Source: Paracyclopina nana (taxonomy: Eukaryota; Arthropoda; Copepoda; Cyclopoida; Cyclopettidae). From it: a stretch of 64,000 bases of DNA. The position numbers and the translations under genes are program-made. Numbering within the stretch: position 1 is the stretch's first letter; the number at the start of each line of letters is the position of its first letter. This document shows, piece by piece, positions 23,701 to 35,200 of the stretch. The DNA lies in assembly GCA_019096065.1 (NCBI GenBank), contig JAGUCH010000006.1, positions 3,182,001-3,246,000 of the forward strand. Reading direction: 5' to 3'. The notes under the pieces were generated by a model. The model worked only from the letters and a program-made list of their open reading frames with translations, made no database searches and was not told where the DNA came from.

Positions 23701-24773
23701 GAATAACTCACGCAGAAATGTACTGATTCTACTGACTTACTTAGACAAGCTTGAGAACAGGCCTTCAGCTCCAGAGCATCAAAGTTTGCGCTTGTATTCA
23801 CCGAACACTGTTCTTCACCATTGATCAGTGCACATTCTGAGAAAAAATGTTGGCTTAAAAAACTCGAACAAGACTTCTAATGGTAGAAAACAGAGTTGCC
23901 CGAAAGCACTTTCATATTAAGCCTATTAGTTTTGAAAAAAATGCACATATGGCAAAGCATGAATTCAGATAGCTCGATATGGTAATTTTGTTTCAACTGA
24001 TTTAACTGGGATATAACGTGAACTAAGCTGAGGCCAAAGTGTGTGATCGCTTCCTTTGATGCCAATTCAATTGTCAAATCATTGCTGGAACATTATTTCT
24101 ATGGCCTGTTTGGCAGCCTTGCTCACGTATAAGAAACGCTTGAGCAATATTATTCATGGTGTCACGAGTACATTGTTAGAAATCAGTCACGCTTATCCGC
24201 CCGGATTTTGAGGGATATCAGGCAATTCCCCAGCCATATTTTTTCGGCTTGGTAATGGGATAATTATGCTCTTTCTCACGACACAAGATTAATGCGGTCA
24301 TCGAGTTGTTGTTTCTTAATAACCAGGCTGTTAGTCTAGCACGCGTGTTTTTCTACCCATATACTACGTATACCTCATAGCACGGAACTATGTAAGCATA
24401 TTCATGCATGTGAAGGCCAGAAACTGAGGCCTTAATATTTGGGTTAGAATATTGGCCTTTCATGATAGCAGCGAGGAGCCAAACTGGCCTCTTAATTCGG
24501 GGAGAAAAGGGCCTCGCCTTTCTAATCTTGAAAATGGCTTGACATTAATTGAAAGCTTCCAACTTTGCCCAAAATACATTACTTAGATAATGAATTGCCA
24601 GTGTTGAGCTTACCCGAATGCAAAATTCCCTCGTGGAAGAATGGAAATGCACATGGCTGACCTTCCGTGCTGAGGCAGCCTCTGCTCTCACTTTTGGCCT
24701 CTGAACTGAGAAACAGAAGACCACCCAAAAAGAACAATAGAGGCTGCAGCAGTATCAATGGCAGTAGTAGCAT
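20788..24773 (-). CDS. Secreted protein with four fibronectin type II modules
   Basis: Exons on the minus strand: 24773-24614, 23836-23741, 22352-22126, 21525-21384 and 21000-20788, all joining in frame (phases 1,1,0,1). A signal peptide (MLLLPLILLQPLLFFLGGLL) is followed by four FN2 units, with signatures QPCAFPFFHEG, RCIFPFMYQGRTYQWCT, VCQFPFIWKGHVYKSC and MCKFPFVFKGREYKACT. FN2 modules bind collagen/gelatin, and in mammalian seminal plasma proteins they bind choline phospholipids. The first unit is divergent: its CTxxG...WC core reads ECALINGEEQC. The acceptor of exon 3 is ambiguous by 6 bases (22352 or 22358). The last donor (phase 1) leads to a short 3' exon that I could not fix. Acceptors near 20,600-20,625 would add about 6 to 30 residues and then a stop. 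No transmembrane segment is certain. Confidence 0.82.
22378..22661. mobile_element. 284-bp inverted-repeat element in intron 2 of the FN2 gene
   Basis: The ends are GTATAGCCTTAGTGGAAC and its reverse complement, flanked on both sides by GTAC. Inner arms also pair imperfectly (GATGGCGCT and CATCGGGGCAG blocks). There is no coding capacity. It sits only 20-26 bases upstream of the exon 3 acceptor. The flanking GTAC is itself palindromic, so its reading as a 4-bp target duplication is tentative. Confidence 0.6.
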
Positions 24774-25283
24774 TGTGTGTTGTTTCCTGAAAACTCCTAC
24801 CACAAATATTCCAGACAATGATATCACCTCGTACCAACTTGTTCAGCCCTTGAAAAATGCAATTACACAAAGCTTAAAACGCTCGAACCTGAAATCCGGC
24901 TCGACCACGCCACGTTTAATCAAATCTCATAGTAGAGTAGGGAAAAGAGCGACTCAGCTCTTTTAGGTATAGTATATTAAATAGGCAATTTTTTATTCCT
25001 CCTCTCTCCATCTTCTTCTTCTACAAGCGAATTCGTGTGCAGACGATGTCACTTTATTCATGAGGACTCTGATTTATTCGCAAAGCTTCAGCTCGTATTT
25101 ATAGCATTTTGAAAAGAAGAGCTCGAATTTGGACATCAAAAGTTAAAAACGTGATGCGAGACTCAAAGGAAAGTGAAAATATTTATTTTGCGATAAATAA
25201 TGCGGGCTTGCAGCAAAGGTTGCGTGAGTTTTAAAGCAATCTTTGCGAAAAACGCCCGGAAACCCTCACTTGATGTTACAACA
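24774..25283. other. Spacer between FN2 gene and DEG/ENaC gene
   Basis: About 500 bases separate the two minus-strand genes. This must contain the FN2 promoter/5' UTR and the 3' end of the channel gene. No element was identified beyond the AATAAA at 25284-25289. Confidence 0.35.
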
Positions 25284-25289
25284 TTTATT
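25284..25289 (-). terminator. Polyadenylation signal of the DEG/ENaC gene
   Basis: AATAAA on the minus strand begins three bases after the channel's TAA stop codon, implying an extremely short 3' UTR if it is used. Confidence 0.5.
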
Positions 25290-25292
25290 AAT

Positions 25293-26711
25293 TTAATGAT
25301 CAAAGATTTTAGCAATTAAGAGGAGCACAAATTCAAAAAAATCCACGATAGACAGAAATGAAAGACCAAGAAGAAGCCCCAAAGTGCCCCCGATTTCCCC
25401 GACGAAGCTTTCAATGCCATAAGTGTACATATCTGTTACCATTTCCACGTTGAAATCTTGCATCCTAACGTACAATAATGTGGAATTGTCGTAGTTGGTT
25501 TTCTGGTAAGAATTTTCATGAAAAATTCTTCGTTTGCATCTTTCCACTTGAGGGCACATTTCTTCCAAAGGAGATTTAGTCAAAATGTGACTCCACAAAT
25601 TGAAAAATTCAGTAATATTCATGCTGCCACTCTTAGTAACCTTGCAGTATTTAGCTGAATTCACTTTTTGATTTTTAGAGATTATCTGTTGCATGAATGG
25701 TAATCTACATCCGGTTTGATTTATAAAAATCTCCTCAGCCTGAAATTGTTTTTTCTTTTTGCTATATCAAAGGAAAAACTTGGAGCATTTTCTTACTTTG
25801 ATTACTTGGCAAAAATACGGGCTATAATTTGGATCATTGGTACAAGGTGTTTCGTTCGTTGGAATTGATGTCAAAATAAGCTTTCTCAATGATGTAAAAT
25901 ATGTTGTTGATTGGAAAACTGAACTTTTGTGCTTTTTCAAGGCTAGCATCACATCTTGAGGTGTATCGTGTAAACTTAATACAAAATATTTATGCGCTCC
26001 TCCCTTAAATACAGAATGGCTGATTGAAAAAATTCTTTGGATATTGCGTTCTTACAAATGTTAATTTCAGAGGCCCAGATTCTAGATTTGTGCTATTTGA
26101 TATTAAATGGTGGTCAAAAATCCAACAAACGCCAAAACGTTCGTGAAGAAAAGAGTGAAAATATTTTTGAGCCATATTAAACCTGATTTCTCTTTCTTCT
26201 TTTGTCTTATTAGGTAATTCAGGTAAAATCTCCAGATTCCCAAATGATGCTTTTTCCAGTATACCAGTAACATGAGAGTCATTCTTGATGGCATCCACAA
26301 TTTGGTCAATTTCAAAGCTGTGTTATGAATTAATGTTCAAATTGCTTTTTGTCCTACAAAGAGAATTTTTTACTTATCACAGTGTTCCCAAAATGACATC
26401 CATATATTAGGCCTTGCAGCAATTATATCAGAAAACTGGTAGATGCCAGAGCATGCTAATTTTTTTGAGGTCATTGCAAAATCATCAACACAAAAGGTGA
26501 CGATTGGAAACAATATATTTCCTCTTCCATCATCACCATACCTGAAACTGACAGAGCTCGAGACTGGCTTGCTCAGCAATTTGCCATACAACTCCAGGCC
26601 CCATAGTACAAATGAAACAGAGCAAACAGATGTCATGACAATTTTGACAAAGTTAACCAGAACTTGAGCCCCGTCAGAAAATTTCCCTTTACCACTATTT
26701 TGCAAACGCAT
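25293..26711 (-). CDS. DEG/ENaC/ASIC-family sodium channel subunit, 417 aa, complete
   Basis: Exons 26711-26374, 26317-26056, 26003-25797 and 25739-25293 join in phases 2, 0 and 0; the introns are only about 52-57 bases. TM1 lies near residues 22-45 (VNFVKIVMTSVCSVSFVLWG), followed by the family's post-TM1 motif ILFPIVTFC. The C-terminal signature GGTLGLLLGLSFLSIVDFFE covers the TM2/selectivity-filter region, with GLS in place of the usual G/A/SxS. Members form trimeric amiloride-sensitive Na+ channels gated by peptides, acid or force. Odd points: it is short (about 420 versus 500-650 residues), so the cysteine-rich domain is reduced; and the conserved N-terminal His-Gly gating motif is not seen, with SDGAQ at the equivalent place. 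An additional upstream exon cannot be excluded. Confidence 0.85.
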
Positions 26712-27316
26712 TTTATTCAGTTATGCCTCTACAAATATGTTCAGTTTGGCAAGCACACTACAACTGTACGTTATGCATGTTACAGAGCATTGTACTACGT
26801 ATTTTATGTATTGGCCAATAAGCGTAATTTTGCCTATTAGGTTGCTTATGCAGCAATAAAATTATCAAGGTTGTAACAATCTTCAAAAAGCTAACGAGCA
26901 TGTAGGAACCTTTGTCAGAACTACGCTCTAATACACTTCAAATACAGCCAAAATACATTTTTGATGGAATTTTTTTTTTGTTTCGTGAGAGTGATTGCAC
27001 TTTGAAGCAGCTTGATGGGCGGACCAAAAAAGAAAATATGACAGACAAAGCTGCTATGAAATGTAATGTCATCTTAAGATTGCCTTCAATCTGCACAAAA
27101 GGCCCTCCTTCTCTCCAAGGCCATCAAAGCCTTTTCTGCACCAGATGTCTTGGCTGACAATTGACACTTTTTAAAAAGTGCATCACATCACACAGTGAAG
27201 CACCAGCAAGAATTATAAAATAGTACTAAATTGTGTATTTCAAAGTGTATTCCATAGGAAGCAAAAAGAGTTAGTTGAATGAAAAAGGGCCTAGTAGCAC
27301 AATTTACTAAACTAAA
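26712..27316. other. Spacer between DEG/ENaC and HAL genes
   Basis: AT-rich; contains the HAL 3' flank and the upstream region of the channel gene. No further exon or repeat was recognised. Confidence 0.35.
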
Positions 27317-30300
27317 TTAGTGTCCATTTCGTTTGCCTCCTCTGGTAGCCGCAGCCTTGGTCACCACTTCTTTCCCAGCTTTTTTCCACATTTCACTGGC
27401 CTTCCTCTTTTTGCCTCTGGTCTCAGTGGCCTCTTTTACTTCTTCAACTTTGACTTTGGATGTTGACGCACTGAATCTGGGCCATTGTTCTCCAACAGTG
27501 TAAGTTGTGGGACTGAACACCCTCGTCTCAATATTCTATAGCACAAGTAAACAGAAAATGTGACTTTCATGGTATGTTATTGAAAAGCCTCGAAACAAAG
27601 AGCTGACAACCTTCAGGCTCTTTAAGAGCTTCAGAGTATTTGATACGGAGCAATTTATATCGAGATTAATAAGCTGTTACTTGGGATAGCGGCTTTGTAA
27701 TAGGAATAGAAATTACCAGAAGTGGCTTTTTTCGTCACATGCGCGTTTTGGCGCTTTTGACATTTTTGTGGCTGAAATCGCCTATGAGGGCTATGAACCT
27801 ATCGCAATTTCCGCTATGAATAAATCGCTGCGCCTCCTAGCGGACTAGTTTTGGGCGTGTTCACAAACTACTTTTTGAACTCCATTGGATTGAGCATTGT
27901 CAGATCTTTGCTTGCAGGCATTATCCAAAATATTGTACCTGCATGGCATGATAGTTTTCCATGAGATGCTTCACAGAATCCCATACTTTTTCATCTTTCA
28001 AAAGGTTCTTGGCAGCAATAATATCAGGTGACATGTACCTGTCCTTGTCCCACGGCCTTAAACAATAGCGATTTAGATAGATAAAAAACATGGATAAAAA
28101 GTAGTAAAAAATGTCCTTGAGATTTTGCTGGCTTGGCACTTGAGTGACACAAGGGCTTTTGGTGAATCGAAAAGCATGCTATTTCTATATATACCTGACG
28201 ACAGACCTGACCACTTTGTAGACCTCCTCAAGTGGAGCAGTGGTCTTCAGTGGTCTCAAGAACTCGATGGCCTGACAAGCCGCCAAAAGCTCGATGGCAA
28301 TCACCTGAAAAAAGTTTATTACACTATACGCTAACATAAGAGGGAGTGCATCAAAGAAAGGGAAACCTTTTCCACGTTTCTCACGACTTGGAGAGCCTTT
28401 CTGGCCGCAAATCCGCCCATTGACACATGATCTTCGGTACCAGCACTCGTTGACAAAGAGTCCACTGAAGCAGGGTGGCACAAAGTTTTATTTTCAGAGA
28501 CTGAAACAGCAAAAACTCGCCTACATTAGCTTACACGAGGACCCTACGCCTTATGCATTAACTGAGCCATTTTTGGCTGCAGTACAAATAAAAACCTTTA
28601 AAGCCCCCAAAAGCCTTATTAACAGCCCAACAAAGCCATGAAAGCCCTAACAGTCCTTGGGCCCAAAAAAATATGCCAAATATATGCAAATATCTCTTAT
28701 CCAGAATAAATAAAGCAGAGAATGTCAAAAAGTTATGCAATGTAGAGTATAGTATGTAGGCCAAAGATCCAGCCTTTGCTTCGCAACCTCGGGTATATAA
28801 CAACCTCAAGGCCAAAAGGGGAAGTGCACACATAATGGAAAAAGGCTGTTGATCATAATGGGGATTTAGGCCTATAGAAGTAGTAAAGGCCTATATATTG
28901 CAATGATGCACTTCTTGCGAATGGTGGTATTTTGCAAAGTATAGTAATAATGTACCTAAAGCTGCTGCAGTGCAGTGAGCCAGCATGAAACCTGAATTGA
29001 GGCCGCCATCTTTGACGAGAAAAGCAGGAAGCTCAGAATAATTGGGGTTAACCAGTCTCTCCACTCGCCTTTCACTCATGGAAGCCAACTCGTGCACTCC
29101 AATAGCCAAATAGTCCATAGCTTTCGCCGGATACTCTCCATGAAAATTACCGGCGGAAATAATCTCACCCCTGTCAGCAAACACGATGGGGTTATCTGTG
29201 CCAGAATTCATCTCAGTGGTGATGATACCACGCACGAAATCGATGGTGTCATGAGTGATTCCATGCACTTGAGGGCAGCATCTCAAAGTGTAAGCATCTT
29301 GCACTCGATCGCAAAAACGATGGCTTTCTAAAAAGTGAAAGCACTATTTTTTCGATTTCGACGTTTTGTTAAAAAAGTTCGGATTGCTCGTAGGCAATCC
29401 CTGTTAACAAAGAACAGACAAGATTAAGCATATAAACTATAAAATTAAAGTCGTTGTCAGCTCTTTGCTAAGAGGCGTTAACTTACTGGCTATTTCTGAG
29501 GGATAGGTCTCGGAATGCAACAGACTTCTCAGCCTTCTGGCCACCACGCCTTGGCCTTTGTGGTTTCGAATTTTGTGCACATCTGATATAGCAGCAAGGG
29601 AACAATTTAAAGAGAGGCTAGCAAAAAGTCAATTCGTGAAAGTAGCTTACCGCTATCAAAGGCCCTTGAGGTCCCTTTGAGGACCTCCAGGCTAAGAGCA
29701 GCCACAACATCTGCTTGCCTTGCAATGATTCCAGCCCTCTCAACAGCCTCAGCTCCAATTGAGGTAATCAATTGAGTGCCATTGATCATGGCAAGGCCCT
29801 CCTTGGCGCCCAGCTTGATGGGGGTCAAGTTGTGGCTCTCCAAAACATACTTGGCCTCACCCCAACCTGTACCAGGGCTCCACATGTGACCTTCACCCAT
29901 GAGGCCTAAGGCCAAATGGGACAATGGTGCCAAATCTCCACTGGCTCCCACTGTGCCCTGCTCTGGTACCCAAGGCAAACAGGATTCTGAAGAGAAATGA
30001 TTTTTCCACTCATATGAGCAAAAACAGCCACCGTGGGAATACATTTGACTAGTATGAAAAAGCTTTCACTTTTTTAGAGTGTGATGTCAGCTTCATTGCA
30101 ATTTTGAACTTGATTTCAGAGTCACTTTTGAGGGCTAGAATTCTCAGTGTGCCACAATGGCAGGGATGTTACAAAATGTCATTAGAAAGTTCAGCTCTCT
30201 TTTTTGAATAATGAATGTAGGTCGTCTTTCCAAACTTGAAGGATGATGGGAGCTCAGATTTGAAAAAAGAAGTTTTCCTCCATTCAAGCCACTTTTTTCT

Positions 30301-32229
30301 CTCATCTCTCACAAAATTTCTGCCTCTCATCGATTACTTTTCAAGAGCCATTTTGCTTGTGATGCTGATATAAAAGAGGCAAAATTGAATGCCAAGCAAA
30401 ACTCTAGTAGTGAGATTTTGGCAATATTGAAAAATTCCATCATATTATATTCAAGCTGTAATGTGAATTTGCTTAATATTCCATCTGAAGCATTTTGACT
30501 ATGTATAAAGCTTTAGAATTTTTAGATTGACATGACTTTCTGGCATTTATAATTCAAGTTGGAAAACTCTGAATCTTGCTCAGAGCAAATAATTTTCTAA
30601 ATTGCTGTTGGGCTTTGGATGTTGTTTGCTTTTAGTTACCGTTGAATGCATCGATAAGCTGCATTAAAGTCTTGAGGGAGATTCCTGAGTAACCTTTGGC
30701 CAAAACGTTGATCCTCAAGGCCAAAAGCATCCGAGTCTTTTGTGGGGTCAGAGCCTTGCCCACTCCAGCAGCATGGCTACGAATCAGGTTCTCCTGTAGC
30801 TCCCTAAAAAATTAAGTTTAAGTATACTAAGCTGAGAATCTACAAAATTAAAGCCAAGCAATTAAAGAGTAGAAAACTGTTGTCATTCATGAATAAAATT
30901 CAGATTTTCCTTCAGCAAATGACTGTGAAATACCGAATTTTGAAAATCTACTGACAGCTCTTTCAAGTAAGGCTTTGAAACACATAAGCTGAAGTGCATC
31001 ATCACAATTTGTGAAGAGCCCTACCCTTATTCTGCTTCTACATCATTGATGAGAAAATGCAGCTCATTTATTACACAAAGAGGGATGGCCGCCATTTTCC
31101 TCTGCCAAAATTACTTTTGCACTTCCTGCACTAAATAATAAAGCTGAAGGTGTGCACAATATTCTTTTCTTTTTGCTTACATGAGCTTTGAGCTGTCAAT
31201 GACAGTCCTGGCAAACCTTCCAAAACCAGTGGTGATTCCATATACGACTTTGTTTTCTTTGACAATGTCATCCACCATTTTTCTGGCCTTGTTGACCTTC
31301 TCTTCTGCATCTTGAGTGAGACGAATTTTGAACAGGCCTTTGCCAAGTTGCAGCAAGTCATCTGTGGATAATGAATTGCCATCCAACAGCATGTACTCAT
31401 CTGGCATCTGGAATTTCCCCCCAGGACTAATAATGAATGAGAACAATTTAATCAGCGCGAGTACAGACAAAAATAGCTTATATGTCAGCTTACACTTGCT
31501 CAGGTACATATTTAATCTCAGCAGGGGACAAATTGGGGTTGTTCCGATCTGTTTCGAGCACTGAAATGCGTCAATTGGGTGAAAATAAAATTTTTGAAGA
31601 AGAGATGTCGGGCAGAGATAGCAATGAAAATTGTGGGAACCACCCTTCATTAAGATTAGAAACTTTAGACAGGTGGCGCCACAGGTTTTTCGGTGCGTAA
31701 ACAAAAGCTTAGACATGTGGCGCCAAGGGTGTAAACTAAACAAAAACAAGCTTTCAAAGTAAGATAGTGTGTAAACAAATAAATGATATATGTGAAGGTG
31801 AGGTAAAAGAGGGATGTTTATACCAATGGAAACAAAGTCATTGTCATCCAAGACATCCTTGATCAAATCTTCAGGATCACAGATGGCGCCACCCACGGTT
31901 TTTCTAATGTCGTGCACAACTTCTGTGCGATTGGGGACAAATGAAGGGGGCTTCAACTTTTGGTATCTTCTCAAAGCTTCCTCTCCCAGCCATTTTATGG
32001 TTTTGGTCCCTTGGTATTGTGAAAGAAGTAGGATTATAGTATATGTCATATACTTCTGCTGCAGAAAAGAAGCAGTTGAAGCTTGCTACCAAAAAAATCT
32101 TTTCTTTGCTCACACAAAAAAAGCCTTGATTTATGGCTATAAATATGTGTAAGGAGGAGGCTCTAATTTAATACCTTCGAGACAGGGGACCTGGAACCAA
32201 TCCCCCCTAACTCTACAGCTAATTTTCAT
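27317..32229 (-). CDS. HAL: Histidine ammonia-lyase (histidase), complete, 12 exons, 700 aa
   Basis: Minus-strand exons: 32229-32175, 32009-31824, 31560-31494, 31426-31181, 30803-30640, 29986-29651, 29582-29487, 29327-28956, 28500-28367, 28304-28195, 28056-27939, 27535-27317. They sum to 2103 bases with every phase matching. The enzyme deaminates L-histidine to trans-urocanate, the first step of histidine catabolism. The N-terminus ([16 protein letters not shown]) matches animal HAL. The catalytic loop has [10 protein letters not shown], and the MIO cofactor triad Ala-Ser-Gly falls at about 254-256 in [15 protein letters not shown]. Further conserved blocks are [23 protein letters not shown] and [13 protein letters not shown]. 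Length is close to mammalian HAL (about 657), plus a lineage-specific Lys/Arg-rich tail ([16 protein letters not shown]) in the last exon. All key residues are present, so it should be active. Confidence 0.95.
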
Positions 32230-35200
32230 AGTGTTGAGATGACTTGCCTCACAGACTTCCAATGGTTGACTGAAAAATTCTAGACCAAACTTGTTTTGAT
32301 TATTGTGAACAGATTGAGCCAAATGTCCAATGGGAACAAGGCCCTGCTCATTTATTTTGCAAGAATTTGTGCCTCTACTACTAAGCCTAGCTGACAAAGT
32401 TGTTTGCCAAGAGCTAAAAAATAAAAAAACTGGCTCTATTAAAAAGTGAGTATTTTTAGCATTGTTGCATGGTACCAAACTCGGAACCCTTGACTGCAAT
32501 TTTAAAAATACATTTACTTTTCCTCAGGTTCGAATTTTCTTGGATTCACTCTCTGGAATTCTGGGAATTAACTTAATTTTGGCAATTGCTTTAAAATAAC
32601 TATCCCAAGGGGCTGAGCCCTAGAGATTTCATCTCTTTTAGCTCAGCTTTTAAGAAAAAATGGGCTTCAAAAAAAGGGGCTTTACTATTTTTTTCGGGCG
32701 GAAAAAACTGCATATATGGGAGTGTTGGAGTCAATTTGAGCGCCCTTGGAAATAAATGGGCTGAAAATGCATAAAAGTGTGCAGATGACATCGATTGAGG
32801 ATCCTTCTCAGCAGCGCCATAAGAAAAACAGGCCCCCAGACATTCCGGTTAGACTCGAATATTTATCTGGATTCCCTTTTTATTAGTGGGCCATCTAATT
32901 TCCACAAGCATCAAGCTGAGAAAAACAAAGCCATGCAGCCATGCCCAGGTGAAAATAATGAGAAAATGAAAATGTGATGAAAAGTTCGTCATTTTTCCTT
33001 GCTATTTCTCAGCTTCACGCCGCGCTCTCAGCGCTGTTGGTGGAGAAAGCTTTTCAGTTGAGGAAAAGTTGCCCAAGAGAGTGAACGTATTTGTGCAACA
33101 TGACTGACTTTAGCTTCGCATTTTTGACGCAAGTTCAATAAAACCGGCATCAAAATAAGGTAAGAGACAACCCGAAACCCATCTACCTATTATTTGCTAA
33201 AAATGTCGTTTTGAAAGTTGATGCGTAGATTAACGAAATTTCTTACCTGTATGTTTTTGAAATCAGGATTTTGTCCATTTCACGTAATTTCAATTTAGCA
33301 TCAACAAGCTAAATGTTGTTTTGTTTACTTTTGAACGTGCGGGCGCGCGCAGGGCGCGCGTACCAGTCACCAAAACAAACCGAAAATCAGCTGCGTCACC
33401 GAGCAACAGCTCAAAGCTGCTTAATGCTTATTTAGCATTTTCAGCGCGGCGTCGAGTGATAATGAGGCTTTTATTCGCAAATTGTACAGCCTTGAAAGTC
33501 ACGATGGACAGCTCGTCCGTTATAAAGTTAGCCTCTTATTCTTGGTGCCAAAGATTGGGATCCTTGTTAAAGCTGAGCTTACTGTGAGCTTCGCACAATG
33601 CATTCCAGATTTTGTGCCTTGTATTTGAAACATTCTTTCTCAACATTCCAATTTGGTTTGTTTTGTGAATATTTGCATTCATCTAAAACAGAAGAAATAT
33701 TTCCTTGTCAGATGCTTGTTGGTTAAAGTAGATGTTCAGTAGTTATACTATCTAGTTAGGCAACAAGAAACCCAATATGCAATCTTCATCTGGCGCACAC
33801 TAAGCTACACTACGCGCATGTAGATTAAGCGGTACACATATCCATGACATATCCGAAAACTCATTTTGAGCAAGGTTTCCTGCTAGCTATTCACAAAAGC
33901 AGTGCTTCTTCCATCGGTCAAAGAGCAGCCAGCGCTAACTTTTCAGCTGTCAAGTGATAAAAAGCTTTAATGCTACAATATGGTAACAAAGTGGCCAATT
34001 ATGTGGTGAGGATGGAAGCTCCTTTTTTAGGCTGTAGGTGGAGCAAAAAAGAGGCTAATTTCATATGTCAGAAACGGTGAAAACCGATTAGTAAGCTCGT
34101 CTGGATCAAATATCAGTTTCTAGCTTGTAGTTAGTGCATCTGTGTAGCTACTACAACTACGTATATATGCGTGTATCGGCTAATGTGAGAAGGTCTGTGA
34201 CAAGATGCTTCACACTCTTGAAATTGGACACGCGCATAACTGCGAGAGGTGTGACGAGAAAATTATCGCATATCCCTTACTATTCGTACGAAGACGACTA
34301 TCTTTGGGGAATATAGAGTAGCTGCATTGCTGCTCGCTCACACACATGGCAGCTTTTCCTAACGATGATGATGATTATGGTATCATTATCTTGGATATTG
34401 GATAACAAAGGCTGCTCACATCGGTTGTTGGAGAAACGCCAAGACCAGTGACAAATGTAGATGACAATCTTGTCTAAATAACCGAAAAATTAATTCTGCT
34501 TTTATCGACTGTTTGTTTATTAGATATGGGACCCAAAGCATTCATTATTCCTGGTTCCAGCACTCAACTCTCCACATAATCTACTTAGCATTGCATATTT
34601 AATGGTGTATGATTTTTCTCGATGGCTTTCATCTTTAAAGGTGATCAGAGGAAAGTCGGGCATAAACAGAAGATACTAATGTAATATGATCTGTGCGTTT
34701 ATTTTCTTTTGCATTTCCCTTGAAATTGTCAATCAGTAAGGGCAGAGCGCACTATTTTCAAAAGGGTATGTCTGTCTGCTGTATGTTTGAAGAGAGAGTA
34801 GCACAAACATTATCCTGCTGAGAGCACAAGCGGTGCCTTGTACTACAGCAGCAGAACTACAACAAATTAATGGAGCTTTAATGATGTCTTAAAATGAAAT
34901 ACAGCTCCGCGTCTTTCTCAAGGGATCACCTTTTCAATCTGGATTCACTGTGCTCAATGAGCATTAAGGCTGTTGCCGGAATTCCAGCTATTTTCAGCAT
35001 GCTCTTTACTCATTCTTGAATTGTTCTTATCAGCTCCCTTAAAAATTCCGCGCGTTCCAGGTGGACTTTTAGAAAAACTTCACTTCATTTACCAAGATGT
35101 CAAAATGGCCCATTAATTCACCCTGACAGAAACTTCCCCAAACATACTATAGTAGCTTGGCATTAGATAGATAGTGCTTTTTGGTGACTTGCCACTTTTT

